Shown piece after piece: positions 1 to 8,938 of a stretch of DNA of 35,635 bases. The position numbers and the translations under genes were made by a program. Under the pieces are notes generated by a model that was not told where the DNA came from, did not search any database, and saw nothing but the letters and a program-made list of their open reading frames with translations. The stretch's first letter is position 1. Each line of letters opens with the position of its first letter. Source of the DNA: Rahnella inusitata (GTDB lineage Bacteria > Pseudomonadota > Gammaproteobacteria > Enterobacterales > Enterobacteriaceae). Where the stretch lies: the NCBI RefSeq assembly GCF_003263515.1, contig NZ_JYDE01000047.1, forward strand, positions 1 through 35,635. Reading direction: 5' to 3'.

Positions 1-106
1 AGGCCGGGAGGGGGTATAGCTGGCAATAAATTTGTTAAAACACAGTTAACTTATTGATTTTGCATTAATACCCCACCCCAATCCTCACCGTTATAGGGAA
101 GGGAGC
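1..106 (-). repeat. Copy A of a dispersed intergenic repeat, cut by the window edge
   Basis: Read on the minus strand, this stretch runs CTCCCTTCCC, then a GTATTAATGCAAAATCAATAA core, a TTTAACAA tract and an end at CCCTCCCGGCCT. It is co-linear with 22515-22627 over about 105 bases with scattered substitutions and about one single-base gap. The leading GC-rich hairpin is degraded here compared with the other copies. The far end lies outside the window. It fills most of the space between the window start and the end of cusA. Confidence 0.75.
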
Positions 107-120
107 AGAACGAATCAATT

Positions 121-3100
121 TTAATTTGTCTTTGTTTTTTTGTCTTCATGAACGGTCAGGTTATGACCTGAAAAGCCGCCTGCCGTCGCTCCCCGATGCC
201 GATGCATTAAGAGATACACCGCCGGTACCACCAGCATCGACAACAGTGGTGCGCTGAGCATCCCGCCGATCATCGGCGCGGCGATGCGCTGCATCACTTC
301 CGAACCGGTGCCGCCGCCCCACATAATCGGTAATAAACCGGCCATTATGGTCGCAACGGTCATGGCTTTTGGCCTGACGCGCAACACCGCTCCGTGGTGA
401 ATGGCGTCGCACAGTTCAGCCTCCGTCAGTTCGGTTTTGCCTTTCAGCTGGCGCTGCACCGCCTGATTCAGATACAGCACCATAATCACCCCGAATTCCG
501 CCGCTACGCCAGCCAGCGCGATAAAACCTACGGCGGCAGCGACCGACAGATTATAACTAAGCAGATACAGCAGCCAGACGCCGCCGGTAAGCGCGAAGGG
601 AAGCGTCGCCATGATCAGCAACGCGTCCCGCACGCTGCTGAAAGTGACGTACAACAGCACGAAAATGATTGCCAGCGTAAACGGCAGAACAACTTTCAGT
701 TTAGCCGTCGCGCGCTCCAGATACTCAAATTGCCCCGACCAGCTCACCGTCACCCCCTCCGGCAGTTTCACCTGCCGATTGACCGCCTGCTGCATCTCTT
801 CGACGGCGGATTTCAGATCACGGCCTCGCAGATCGACGTAAATCCAGTCCGACAAACGGGCGTTTTCGCTTTTAAGCATCGGCGGACCGTCGGTGATGTT
901 TATCGTCGCCAGCGCCGAGAGCGGCACCTGTGCGCCGGAGGCGGTCAGCACCGGTAAATCGCGCAGCGCCTGCACGTTGTCGCGCAACTCACGCGGATAG
1001 CGAAGATTAATCGGATACCGCTCGCGGCCTTGCAATGTTTCTCCGATATTTTCACCCCCAACCAGAGTGGAAACTAACGATTGCAGCTCAGCCACCGTGA
1101 CACCGTAACGTGCCGCCTGCCGCCGGTTGATATCAATATCGACATAGCGCCCGCCTTCAAGTCGTTCCGCCAGCGCGGAGGTCACGCCCGGCACGGTTTT
1201 GACGATGTGCTCAATCTGCTGCGCCACGGCCTCGATTTGTGCGATGTTATTGCCGTTCACCTTGATGCCGACCGGGCTTTTGATGCCGGTCGCCAGCATA
1301 TCCAGCCGGTTACGGATCGGCGGCACCCAGACGTTGGCGATGCCCGGCAGCTTCACGGCATTATCCAGCTCACTGATAATTTTGTCCGGCGTCATGCCTG
1401 GCCGCCACTGGTCGCGCGGTTTAAAGCGGATAGTGGTTTCAATCATGGTCAGCGGAGCGGGATCGGTGGCGCTGTCAGCGCGTCCGGCTTTGCCAAATAC
1501 GCTGGCAACTTCGGGCACGGTTTTGATCAGGCGGTCGGTTTGCTGTAGCAGGCGCGCGGCTTCGCGGGCGGAAATACCCGGCAGCGTGGACGGCATATAC
1601 AGCAGATCCCCTTCGTCGAGCGCAGGCATAAATTCGCTCCCAAGCTTTGCCAACGGATACAGCGAGACCAGCAGGAACAGGCCGCTGAAGACCAGTGTGG
1701 TTTTCGGGCGTTTCAGCACCGCTGAAAGCACTGGCTGATAGGCCGCAATCAGCCAGCGGTTGATTGGGCTGGCGTTTTCATCGGGAATTTTCCCGCGAAT
1801 GAAATAGCCCATCAGTACCGGCACCAGCGTGATCCCAAGCCCGGCGGAAACCGCCATCGCGTAGGTTTTGGTGAACGCCAGAGGTGAGAACATCCGGCCT
1901 TCCTGCGCTTCGAGAGAAAACACCGGAATAAACGACAGCGTGATGATAAGCAAACTGCAAAACAGCGCCGGACCGACTTCCACGGCTGCGCGCTCCGACA
2001 CCTGCCAGTAATCGGCAGACGTCGGCTTTTGCCCCGGATGGTCGTGCCGCCATTGCTCGAGCACTTTGTGCATATTCTCGATCATCACAATGGCCGCATC
2101 GACCATCGCGCCGATGGCAATGGCGATACCGCCCAGCGACATAATATTGGCGCTGACGCCCTGATAGTGCATGACGATGAAGGCGCCGAGAATGCCGAGC
2201 GGCAGAGTGATGATCGCCACCAGCGCCGAGCGGAAGTGGAACAGGAACAGCGCGCAAACCACCGCGACTACCGCAAACTCTTCGAGCAATTTATGTGACA
2301 ACGTCACAATGGCGTTTTCGATCAGCGGCTGGCGGTCGTAGACCGGCACGATTTCTACTCCGGCCGGAAGGGTGCGCGCCAGTGCGTTTAGCCGCAACTT
2401 CACTGCTTTGAGCGTTTTCAGCGCATTCTTGCCCGAGCGCATAACGATCACACCACCCGCCACTTCACCTTCACCGTTTAGCTCCGCCACGCCGCGTCGC
2501 AGCTCAGGGCCGGTGCGCACGGTGGCAACGTCAGAAAGCAGTACCGGAATGCCGTTGCTGGCCGTCACCACCACGTTATTGAAATCCTCCAAACTTTTCA
2601 GATAGCCGGAGGTGCGCACCATATATTCGGCTTCACCCATCTCCAGCAGCGAGCCGCTGCTTTCCTGATTGGCGCTTTGCAACGCCGCCACCAGCTGCTG
2701 ATGCGTCACGCCACGGGCGCGCATCCGCTGCGGATCGGCGACTACCTGATACTGGCGTACCATGCCGCCGATGCTGGCGACTTCCGACACGTCAGGCACG
2801 GTTTTCAGGTCATAGCGTAGCGTCCAGTCCTGCAACGCGCGCAGCTGTTCCAGACTGTGTTTACCGGTTTTATCGACTAACGCGTATTCGTAAATCCAGC
2901 CGACGCCGGTGGCATCCGGCCCGAGCGACGCTTTTGCACCGGACGGCAGCGCAGACTGCACCTGGCTGAGGTATTCCAGCACCCGCGAACGTGCCCAGTA
3001 AGGATCGGTGCCGTCGTCGAACAGTACGTAAACATAGGCGTCGCCAAACATCGAAAAGCCGCGCACGGTTTTTGCGCCTGGCACGGAGAGTAGCGTGGTT

Positions 3101-3309
3101 GTGAGTGGATAAGTCACCTGATCTTCAATGATTTGCGGTGCTTTACCGGGATAGCTGACGCGCACAATGACCTGCACGTCGGACAAATCCGGCAGGGCGT
3201 CAAGCGGCGCTTTCTGCAATGACCAGATGCCCCAGACCGCCATCATCAGCGCGGCCAGTAAGACCAGCAGCCGGTTGCGCAGCGACCAGCGGATCACGAA
3301 AGCAATCAT
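121..3309 (-). CDS. cusA: Cu(I)/Ag(I) efflux RND transporter, CusA-like
   Basis: This is the inner-membrane proton-driven pump of a tripartite Cu(I)/Ag(I) exporter (HME-RND family). The 1062-residue length is usual. The N-terminus has the family pattern, with [13 protein letters not shown] near 35-47 and [17 protein letters not shown] near 130-146. [13 protein letters not shown] (about 400-412) carries the TM4 aspartate of proton relay at D404. The three methionines that bind Cu/Ag in E. coli CusA (573, 623, 672) are all present, at M572 (LLYMPST), M622 (PLTMIETT) and M671 (RLDMLATG), which argues for monovalent rather than divalent metal. The start ATG overlaps the cusB stop by 4 bases (ATGA), so the two are translationally coupled. 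It is the last gene of the operon. Confidence 0.96.
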   Translation of the reverse strand: MIAFVIRWSLRNRLLVLLAALMMAVWGIWSLQKAPLDALPDLSDVQVIVRVSYPGKAPQIIEDQVTYPLTTTLLSVPGAKTVRGFSMFGDAYVYVLFDDGTDPYWARSRVLEYLSQVQSALPSGAKASLGPDATGVGWIYEYALVDKTGKHSLEQLRALQDWTLRYDLKTVPDVSEVASIGGMVRQYQVVADPQRMRARGVTHQQLVAALQSANQESSGSLLEMGEAEYMVRTSGYLKSLEDFNNVVVTASNGIPVLLSDVATVRTGPELRRGVAELNGEGEVAGGVIVMRSGKNALKTLKAVKLRLNALARTLPAGVEIVPVYDRQPLIENAIVTLSHKLLEEFAVVAVVCALFLFHFRSALVAIITLPLGILGAFIVMHYQGVSANIMSLGGIAIAIGAMVDAAIVMIENMHKVLEQWRHDHPGQKPTSADYWQVSERAAVEVGPALFCSLLIITLSFIPVFSLEAQEGRMFSPLAFTKTYAMAVSAGLGITLVPVLMGYFIRGKIPDENASPINRWLIAAYQPVLSAVLKRPKTTLVFSGLFLLVSLYPLAKLGSEFMPALDEGDLLYMPSTLPGISAREAARLLQQTDRLIKTVPEVASVFGKAGRADSATDPAPLTMIETTIRFKPRDQWRPGMTPDKIISELDNAVKLPGIANVWVPPIRNRLDMLATGIKSPVGIKVNGNNIAQIEAVAQQIEHIVKTVPGVTSALAERLEGGRYVDIDINRRQAARYGVTVAELQSLVSTLVGGENIGETLQGRERYPINLRYPRELRDNVQALRDLPVLTASGAQVPLSALATINITDGPPMLKSENARLSDWIYVDLRGRDLKSAVEEMQQAVNRQVKLPEGVTVSWSGQFEYLERATAKLKVVLPFTLAIIFVLLYVTFSSVRDALLIMATLPFALTGGVWLLYLLSYNLSVAAAVGFIALAGVAAEFGVIMVLYLNQAVQRQLKGKTELTEAELCDAIHHGAVLRVRPKAMTVATIMAGLLPIMWGGGTGSEVMQRIAAPMIGGMLSAPLLSMLVVPAVYLLMHRHRGATAGGFSGHNLTVHEDKKTKTN

Positions 3310-4565
3310 AAATGACCTCCGTGTACAGGCGTATTGTTCCCGGCGGCGGCGGGCTCAGAAGCGGAAGCCGCGGGCAACGCACTGCGCAGGCTGGCTTCGG
3401 AGTCAATCAGGAACTGCCCGGAAGTGACGACCCGCTGGCCTTCTTTGAGGCCGGAAAGTACCTGGGTCCATCCGTCACGCGTCGCGCCGGTGCTGACTTC
3501 CTGCGGCGTGAAATGCCCGTTGCCGTCGTCGAGTAACACTTTGTTGCGGCTGCCGGTCTGGATCAGCGCTTCCTGTGGAACAGCCAGCACCGGCGTCTGT
3601 TGGTCAGCGGCCAGCGTGAGATTGAGATACATGCCGGGGCGCAATTTTTCCTGCGGATTGTCCATCACCACGCGGGCTTTCAGCGTGCGGCTTACCGCAT
3701 CGACATCCGGCAGAAGCTCACTGACCGTGCCACGAAAGCGTTCATCTGGCTGGCTTTCTGTTTCGGCGGTGACGTTACTTCCCGCATGAACCTGACTGGC
3801 GGCTGACGGCGGATAATCCATCACGATCCACACCTGTTTCAGGCTGGTCAGCTCAAACAGCGGCTGGGTTGCGGTGACCTGTGCGCCTTCACGTACGCTC
3901 AGCAGGCTAAGGTAACCGTCTTCGGGCGCGGTAATGTCGATGCGCGTTTGCGGCTGGCCGGTGCGGTCTACGCTTTTCAATACGTCTTCCGGCATAAACT
4001 GTAACGCCAGCCGCTGGCGGGCAGCGGCGCTCAGGGCGTGATCGCCGAGCTGGCGCACGGCCAGATATTCCTGCTGCGCGGCAGTCCAGTCGGGGATCCA
4101 CAGCGTTGCCAGTTTCTGACCTTTTTTCACTTGCTGTTGGCTGGCGGCGACGTACAGTTTTTCCACCAGGCCGCTGGCGCGGGCGGCAACGGTGCGCAGG
4201 CTGCGCTCGTCGGCGGTGACCGTTCCGTAAACGTTCAGCGGTGCGGAGATCACGCGACGCTGCACGGCGTCGCTGCGCATGCCCAGATTTTGCTGCTGGC
4301 GGGCGCTGACCGTCACGCCACCGTCGTCCGTCACTTCATCGGCGTAACGCGGCATCAGATCCATATTCATAAAGGGTGATTTACCGGGTTTGTCAAAACG
4401 TTGATCCGGCGTCATCGGGTCGTACCAGTACAGCACTTTGCGTTCGGCAGGAACGGCGGCGGTGTGTGTCGCAGCAGGATGGCTGTGACGCCCGAGCCAA
4501 TAACCGCCGGCGAGGGCAGCTATCACGGCCACGGCCAGCAGACTGTAAGTTTTAGCGGATGTCAT
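3306..4565 (-). CDS. cusB: Periplasmic adaptor of Cu/Ag efflux, CusB-like
   Basis: This membrane-fusion protein links the CusA-like pump to the outer-membrane channel and takes part in metal transfer from CusF. The reading frame is open 14 codons further upstream, but the [10 protein letters not shown] start (419 residues) gives a clean N-terminal hydrophobic signal/anchor (about 8-25). It also places the ATG on the last base of the preceding gene's stop (TGATG). The metal-site region is conserved: [20 protein letters not shown] has Met at 51 and 66, with another at 68, equivalent to the three binding methionines of E. coli CusB. A barrel-sandwich/alpha-hairpin region follows (about 115-260) and then the beta-barrel and C-terminal domains. 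Its TGA overlaps the cusA ATG. Confidence 0.95.
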   Translation of the reverse strand: MTSAKTYSLLAVAVIAALAGGYWLGRHSHPAATHTAAVPAERKVLYWYDPMTPDQRFDKPGKSPFMNMDLMPRYADEVTDDGGVTVSARQQQNLGMRSDAVQRRVISAPLNVYGTVTADERSLRTVAARASGLVEKLYVAASQQQVKKGQKLATLWIPDWTAAQQEYLAVRQLGDHALSAAARQRLALQFMPEDVLKSVDRTGQPQTRIDITAPEDGYLSLLSVREGAQVTATQPLFELTSLKQVWIVMDYPPSAASQVHAGSNVTAETESQPDERFRGTVSELLPDVDAVSRTLKARVVMDNPQEKLRPGMYLNLTLAADQQTPVLAVPQEALIQTGSRNKVLLDDGNGHFTPQEVSTGATRDGWTQVLSGLKEGQRVVTSGQFLIDSEASLRSALPAASASEPAAAGNNTPVHGGHL

Positions 4566-5818
4566 CAGTGATTCTCCTGTGGCGCGAGATAGCGCAGGGC
4601 AACCCAATAGCGGGCGACGTCCAGTTCGGCATTGCGTTCCGCCAGCTGGCTGTCGAGCAGGCTGCGGCGGGCATCAAGGACATCATTCAGGCTGCTTTTC
4701 CCGGCGCGGTACTGTGCCTGAATCACGCTGATGCGCTGTTGTTGCAAGGGTAAGACGTCATTTTTTTGCCGCTGCCAAAGGATGCTGGCGGCCTGATACT
4801 GCGCGATAAGCGTGGTCAGCTGCGCCTGATGATCGCGCACCAGCTGCGCCAGCCGGTCATTGCTTTCCATCGCCATCGATTGATCGGCGGCATGATCTTT
4901 GTCCTGCCGCGAGGCGGTAAACAGTGGCAAATCGACGGTAAACATCACGCCCGCCATATCGTCGTAGTCGTCGGCACGGTGCGCGTAATAGACTTCAACG
5001 CCGACGTCCGGCAGTGCGGCAATCGCCGATTCGGAGGACTTCGACTGCGCGACTTCCGCTTCGCGTCGCGCCTGAAGAATTTCCGGATGCTGACCGACGC
5101 TGTCTGCCTGTTGAACTTCAGGCGGCAGCGCGCTGACCGGTGGAACAGCGCCGTTGATTTCAGGCTGATCAATGCCCGTCAGTTGGCTCAGGCGGGTACG
5201 GGCCAGCTGGACATCGCGTTGCGCCTGGGTGAGTTTGTCCTGCATGCCGATGAGGGTCAGGCGGGCGTCGAGTACCGAGGCAGGCAGGGCGCTGCCGCTG
5301 CTGACCCCGCCGCGCTGCACGCCAATCTGCCGCTGGCTTTCATCCACCAGCTTCTGGATTTGGGAGATATTTTGTTCGCCGATCGCCAGCTCCATCCAGG
5401 CAAGCGCTGCGTCCCTTTGCAGGCGGGCACGGATACTTTGGGTCGACGCCGCGATCTGGCGCGATTCAGCACGGAAGGTGTCAGCTTTACGCTCACGCTT
5501 ACTGCTGCTGACGTAATCCTGCATGATGCCGATGCGCTGCATGGTCATACCTTCGCGGGTAAACCGGCGGTCGTTATTGCCGCTGACCGGCAGGTTTTCG
5601 ATACCAAATTTCAGCTTCGGATCCGGTAACTGCATGGCCGAATCGGCGCGGTTATCCAGAGCGTTAATCTGATGGCGGCTGGCGGAAAGCTCGGCGGAAT
5701 AATCCTGCGCGGCGACCAGCGCCTGCGGCAGAGAAACGGGTGTGGCAAAGGCGCCGACCGGCATAAAAGCCAGCAGCCAGTGCCACGTCACCCAGGGGTG
5801 ACGCGGTAAAATGAACAT
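4565..5818 (-). CDS. TolC-family outer-membrane factor of the Cus-type exporter
   Basis: This is the outer-membrane channel of the tripartite metal exporter: 417 residues, with an N-terminal signal peptide ending near AFA-TPVSL (about 25) and two repeated OEP-type coiled-coil halves. The motifs PDPKLKFGIENLPV (about 61-74) and VGVEVYYAHRADDYDDMAGV are typical of CzcC/CusC-like metal OMFs. No cysteine follows the signal, so unlike E. coli CusC and SilC it is not predicted to be a lipoprotein. It is therefore closer to the CzcC/CnrC branch, and I give no gene symbol. It starts 14 bases after cusF and shares one base with cusB. Function is secure from context, exact orthology is not. Confidence 0.9.
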   Translation of the reverse strand: MFILPRHPWVTWHWLLAFMPVGAFATPVSLPQALVAAQDYSAELSASRHQINALDNRADSAMQLPDPKLKFGIENLPVSGNNDRRFTREGMTMQRIGIMQDYVSSSKRERKADTFRAESRQIAASTQSIRARLQRDAALAWMELAIGEQNISQIQKLVDESQRQIGVQRGGVSSGSALPASVLDARLTLIGMQDKLTQAQRDVQLARTRLSQLTGIDQPEINGAVPPVSALPPEVQQADSVGQHPEILQARREAEVAQSKSSESAIAALPDVGVEVYYAHRADDYDDMAGVMFTVDLPLFTASRQDKDHAADQSMAMESNDRLAQLVRDHQAQLTTLIAQYQAASILWQRQKNDVLPLQQQRISVIQAQYRAGKSSLNDVLDARRSLLDSQLAERNAELDVARYWVALRYLAPQENH

Positions 5819-5832
5819 GGTGGATCTCCCGG

Positions 5833-6165
5833 TCAGCGTGTCAGCGGCGTCAGCGTCTGTAACTGATAAGCGGACTCAGTTTTGACAAAGGTGAACGCCA
5901 CCGGCGTACCGGCGGGCAGGGAGTTGGCGCTGATTTCCAGCGGCAGACTGAAATTCATGGTCATCGCCGGCCATTTCAGTGCCGGAATGGCGTGATGAGA
6001 AATGCCGACGCTGCCGGACTGCCATTGGGTAATCACGCCTTCCGAGCCAAACGTCTGGGCATCTGGCATTGTCATTGTGGTGTGATCTATTGGCGCAGTA
6101 TCGGCAAAGGAATAAGAGGAAATAAAGAAAAGACTAATGAGCAAATATTTAAATAAAACATGCAT
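5833..6165 (-). CDS. cusF: Periplasmic Cu(I)/Ag(I)-binding chaperone, CusF-like
   Basis: This small periplasmic metallochaperone would deliver Cu(I)/Ag(I) to the CusB-CusA complex. It has a signal peptide (about 1-22, ending YSFA-DT) followed by an OB-fold CusF domain. The metal site is intact: H57, W65, M68 and M70 reproduce the H-x7-W-x2-M-x-M spacing of E. coli CusF (H36, W44, M47, M49). The frame is open seven codons upstream, but the MHVLFKYLL start has a good GGAG ribosome site about 10 bases ahead, giving 110 residues. Gene order here is cusF then cusC-like, the reverse of E. coli cusCFBA. An MTM run near residue 31 may add metal ligands. Confidence 0.93.
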   Translation of the reverse strand: MHVLFKYLLISLFFISSYSFADTAPIDHTTMTMPDAQTFGSEGVITQWQSGSVGISHHAIPALKWPAMTMNFSLPLEISANSLPAGTPVAFTFVKTESAYQLQTLTPLTR

Positions 6166-6277
6166 GGGAAATACTCCAACTGTCATTGGAAACTTTCAAT
6201 GGAAAAGAATGGCCATTATTCTGGCAAATAAATTTCATTTAATGTCGGATGCGGAAAAACACCCGTGACAGCGGGGG

Positions 6278-6697
6278 CTATTCTCTAAATCGGCAGAACC
6301 GGACTTCAGCAGGAGGGGCGGTGACAGGGGGGGCGATCCAGTCGGCGGTGGTGACGGCGGTACGCGCATCCACGGTGGTCAGGGCGAGTGTCTGTACGAC
6401 GGGTAAAGCCAGCAGCGGTAAGGAACTGCCGTCGGACTGGGTTCTTTCCGGTACGCAATGTTTCTCGCACAGCACCGTCTGGCTCTGCATATGCTCTGTT
6501 GAATCAGGCATTTGCATAAATTCATTATGCTGCATCTGCGTATTTTCCACCGGCGGACGCATGTCACACTGATGGCTGGCGAGCGCCAGTTGGGCGTTCA
6601 GCATCAGCCAGCATAATGCGAACAGCAACGCACTGGCCCGCTTGCCGGGCAAGCGCAGCGAATGCATAAACTGTGAAATCGCGAAGCGGACTGACAT
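6278..6697 (-). CDS. Small exported Met/His/Cys-rich protein leading the copper operon
   Basis: I do not recognise a named family. The 139-residue product has an N-terminal hydrophobic segment (about 21-40, LLFALCWLMLNAQLALA) that could be a signal peptide or a single anchor. A region dense in soft-metal ligands follows: SHQCDM, MQHNEFMQMP, STEHMQ and CEKHC (about 41-81). The C-terminus ends APPAEVRFCRFRE, a style seen in small copper-operon proteins. It is the first gene on this strand before cusF, 112 bases ahead of the chosen cusF start, so co-transcription is likely. A periplasmic copper-binding role is inferred from composition and context only. The ribosome site is weak and a start at residue 11 is possible. 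Confidence 0.7.
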   Translation of the reverse strand: MSVRFAISQFMHSLRLPGKRASALLFALCWLMLNAQLALASHQCDMRPPVENTQMQHNEFMQMPDSTEHMQSQTVLCEKHCVPERTQSDGSSLPLLALPVVQTLALTTVDARTAVTTADWIAPPVTAPPAEVRFCRFRE

Positions 6698-6732
6698 AGC
6701 TGAAATAATTTCCGTCGGGAAAGATGCGGATG

Positions 6733-6738
6733 AGTATA
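6733..6738 (-). promoter_or_regulatory. Possible -10 element of the copper operon
   Basis: TATACT is read on the minus strand 35 bases before the first gene. No good -35 lies at 17-18 bases, as expected for an activator-dependent metal-induced promoter. No cusRS-like regulator genes are in the window. Confidence 0.35.
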
Positions 6739-6804
6739 TAAGGAATTAAGGCGGGCTGGGAAGCAAAAATAAAATAAAGACGGGATTACATTGTCAGGAA
6801 AATT

Positions 6805-6840
6805 AAAGACAGCGAATAACAGGAGAATATGTTATTCGCT
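6805..6840 (-). terminator. Intrinsic terminator after corA
   Basis: There is a perfect 10-bp stem, AGCGAATAAC / GTTATTCGCT (6811-6820 and 6831-6840), with a 10-base loop. On the minus strand it is followed by GTCTTTAATTTT. It lies 24 bases after the corA stop and separates corA from the copper operon. Another GTTATTCG copy sits at 6848. Confidence 0.65.
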
Positions 6841-6863
6841 TGTAAATGTTATTCGGTGATTAT

Positions 6864-7871
6864 TTATAACCAGCCGGACTTTTTCAACTTCCAGTACAAC
6901 CACACGCAGCCGACAAAGGTCACGCCGAGCGTCACCGGATACCCCCACCAGTCATCCAGCTCCGGCATGTTTTTAAAGTTCATGCCGTACAGGCTGAAGA
7001 TCACGGTCGGGATTGCCAGAATTGCCCCCCAGCCCGCCAGCCGCTGCACCACTTCGTTCTGATGCACCGACACCAGCGCCAGATTTACGTGCATGGCGTT
7101 GGAGAGCATTTCGCGCATGTCGTCAGTGGTTTTGATCACCTGATTGGCGTGGTCCTGCACATCGCGAATATAGGCACGCAGGCCTTTTGGCACCAGTTCT
7201 TCGTAATGATGGCTGAGTTGGTTACAGATATCTTCCATCGGCACGGCGGAGTTGCGCAGGGAAAGCAAATCACGACGCAGGCGATACACCTGCTGCACTG
7301 CCTGCTGGTTAAAGGTGTTCTGGAACATCAGCTGTTCAATGGCATCGAACTGCTCGGTGTACTGATGCAGAATTTCCAGATAGTTATCGACGATAGAGTC
7401 CAGGATGCAGTAAAGCGCATACGCCGGGCCTTTCGCCAGCATATCCGGGCGTTCTTCGGCGTGATTACGTACCTGCAAATAGCTCGATGACGCACCGTGA
7501 CGGATGGTTATCAGGAAGTTTTTACCCAGAAACATGTGCGTTTCGCCGTACTCGATGGTTTCTTTCACCTTCTGTGCGGTGTGCGCGACGATAAACAGCG
7601 ACTCGCCGTACTGCTCGATTTTGGGCCGCTGATGGGCGGTCAGCGCATCTTCAATCGCCAGGTCATGCAGGCCGAATTCCTCCTGAACGCTGCGCATGTA
7701 GCTGTCTTCCGGCTGCCACAGCCCAAGCCAGACAAAGGTATCCGGCTCTTTCAGCACTTCGCTGATGTCCTCAACGGTCACATCCTGCAACCGCTTGCCG
7801 TCGCGATAGGCAACGCTATTGATCACTGAATCACAGCTGGGCTTTTTCTCTTCTGTTGCAATGTCGTTCAT
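6864..7871 (-). CDS. corA: CorA-family divalent cation channel
   Basis: This is an inner-membrane Mg2+/Co2+/Ni2+ channel of the CorA 2-TM-GxN superfamily, 335 residues. The N-terminal alpha/beta cytoplasmic domain (about 1-240) contains DLAIEDALTAHQRPKIEQYG near 72-91. A long stalk helix leads to TM1 (about 275-295), which ends in the signature YGMN (G296-M297-N298). The periplasmic loop is KNMPELDDWWGY and TM2 is followed by the basic tail WKLKKSGWL. The intact GMN and basic C-terminus support CorA over the zinc transporter ZntB. It resembles the broad bacterial CorA group rather than the 316-residue E. coli protein, so substrate preference is uncertain. It is monocistronic, flanked by terminators on both sides. 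Confidence 0.88.
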   Translation of the reverse strand: MNDIATEEKKPSCDSVINSVAYRDGKRLQDVTVEDISEVLKEPDTFVWLGLWQPEDSYMRSVQEEFGLHDLAIEDALTAHQRPKIEQYGESLFIVAHTAQKVKETIEYGETHMFLGKNFLITIRHGASSSYLQVRNHAEERPDMLAKGPAYALYCILDSIVDNYLEILHQYTEQFDAIEQLMFQNTFNQQAVQQVYRLRRDLLSLRNSAVPMEDICNQLSHHYEELVPKGLRAYIRDVQDHANQVIKTTDDMREMLSNAMHVNLALVSVHQNEVVQRLAGWGAILAIPTVIFSLYGMNFKNMPELDDWWGYPVTLGVTFVGCVWLYWKLKKSGWL

Positions 7872-7892
7872 TATTTCACCCGATTGTTATTC

Positions 7893-7922
7893 AGGAAAAA
7901 ATCCCGCTGATAGCAGGATTTT
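7893..7922 (-). terminator. Intrinsic terminator between the SDR gene and corA
   Basis: On the minus strand the stem is AAATCCTGCT / AGCGGGATTT (7912-7921 and 7899-7908, one G-U pair), with a 3-base loop and a run of six T. It follows the SDR gene and ends only about 22 bases before the corA start codon. Confidence 0.8.
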
Positions 7923-7987
7923 CAGAGTCTGAACAGAATAGCGTAGTCTGGCGAAAATGCGCTGATCGGGAATCTTAAAAGAGTATG

Positions 7988-8821
7988 TCACCCATCGGTC
8001 GAGCGGCTGATTTCTTCCCAGGCGTCGATATCGGCACTCATCTGTTGTAATTTCTCGCGGACATACATGACGGCGTCGCTGCCGAGCAACAGGGATGCGG
8101 GAGGAGCAGGACTGTCGATAAGCCGCAGGATCGCGCGGGCTGCCTTTTGCGGAGAGCCGGGCTGATGGCCGCTGCGTTTTTCTCGTGTTTCGCGGATCGG
8201 TCCGAAAAGCGGATCGTAATCGCTGATGCTGCGCGGCGAGCGCACCATAGAACGTCCCGCCCAGTCAGTGCGAAATGAGCCGGGCTGAATAGCCGTTACC
8301 GCGATATTAAAGGGCTTGAGTTCTTTGGTCAGGGTTTCGGAAATACCCTGCAAAGCGAATTTACTGCCGCAGTAATAACTGATGCCGGGCATAGTGATAA
8401 ATCCTCCCATCGACGTCACATTCAAAATATGACCGGCGCGACGTGCGCGGAACGCGGGCAGGAAGGCTTTTATGACAGCCACGGCCCCAAACACGTTAAC
8501 GTCGAACTGATGCAGTACTTCACTCAGCGGCGACTCCTCCATGATGCCTTCGTGGCCGTAACCGGCGTTGTTCACCAGCACATCGACCGGGCCGGTTTCG
8601 CGTTCGACGATGTCTGCGAGCGGGGCGATCGCGTCGAAATCTGTGACATCCAGGATCCAGCCGGTACTTCGGCCAGGCACCAGTGCATCAAATTCCTGTT
8701 TCGCCTGCTGATTGCGCACAGTGCCCGCGACGCGGTGGCCTGCCTTCAGCGCTTCTTCTGCCAGCGCGCGGCCAAAACCGCTGCTGACACCGGTGATAAA
8801 AAATAATTTTGACGGGTTCAT
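7988..8821 (-). CDS. Short-chain dehydrogenase/reductase (classical SDR)
   Basis: This is a cytosolic NAD(P)-dependent oxidoreductase of 277 residues, typical for classical SDRs. The Rossmann dinucleotide motif TGVSSGFG lies at about 10-17, VNNAG at about 84-88, the catalytic serine in LNVTSMGG, and the YxxxK pair in SYYCGSKFALQG. A basic residue after the second strand (GTVRNQQAK) suggests NADP preference. An AAGGAG ribosome site lies about 7 bases before the ATG. It is divergent from an AraC regulator across about 115 bases, a common arrangement in which the regulator controls the oxidoreductase. The substrate cannot be told from sequence. Confidence 0.9.
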   Translation of the reverse strand: MNPSKLFFITGVSSGFGRALAEEALKAGHRVAGTVRNQQAKQEFDALVPGRSTGWILDVTDFDAIAPLADIVERETGPVDVLVNNAGYGHEGIMEESPLSEVLHQFDVNVFGAVAVIKAFLPAFRARRAGHILNVTSMGGFITMPGISYYCGSKFALQGISETLTKELKPFNIAVTAIQPGSFRTDWAGRSMVRSPRSISDYDPLFGPIRETREKRSGHQPGSPQKAARAILRLIDSPAPPASLLLGSDAVMYVREKLQQMSADIDAWEEISRSTDG

Positions 8822-8938
8822 GATTTGCTCCTTTTTAACGGGAGTTCAAGAGTAGAGTGTGCGAAGACAAATCCCCAGACCGGTTCTTCTGAGATGTTTG
8901 CCTAATCCTATGCATCATCTGTACGGGGATAAAATACA

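Noticed and set aside
394-957. Long plus-strand frame opposite cusA
   Set aside because: It is the antisense shadow of a strongly conserved gene, has an Arg/His/Gln-rich composition typical of such shadows and no ribosome site.
4766-5629. 287-residue plus-strand frame opposite the TolC-family gene
   Set aside because: It is antisense to a gene with clear family motifs; the length follows from the high GC content, with no recognisable domain.
6785-6796. ATTACATTGTCA upstream of the copper operon as a CusR/CopR-type box
   Set aside because: It matches one half site (TTGTCA) but lacks the expected spacing to a second good half, and its position relative to a promoter is unknown.
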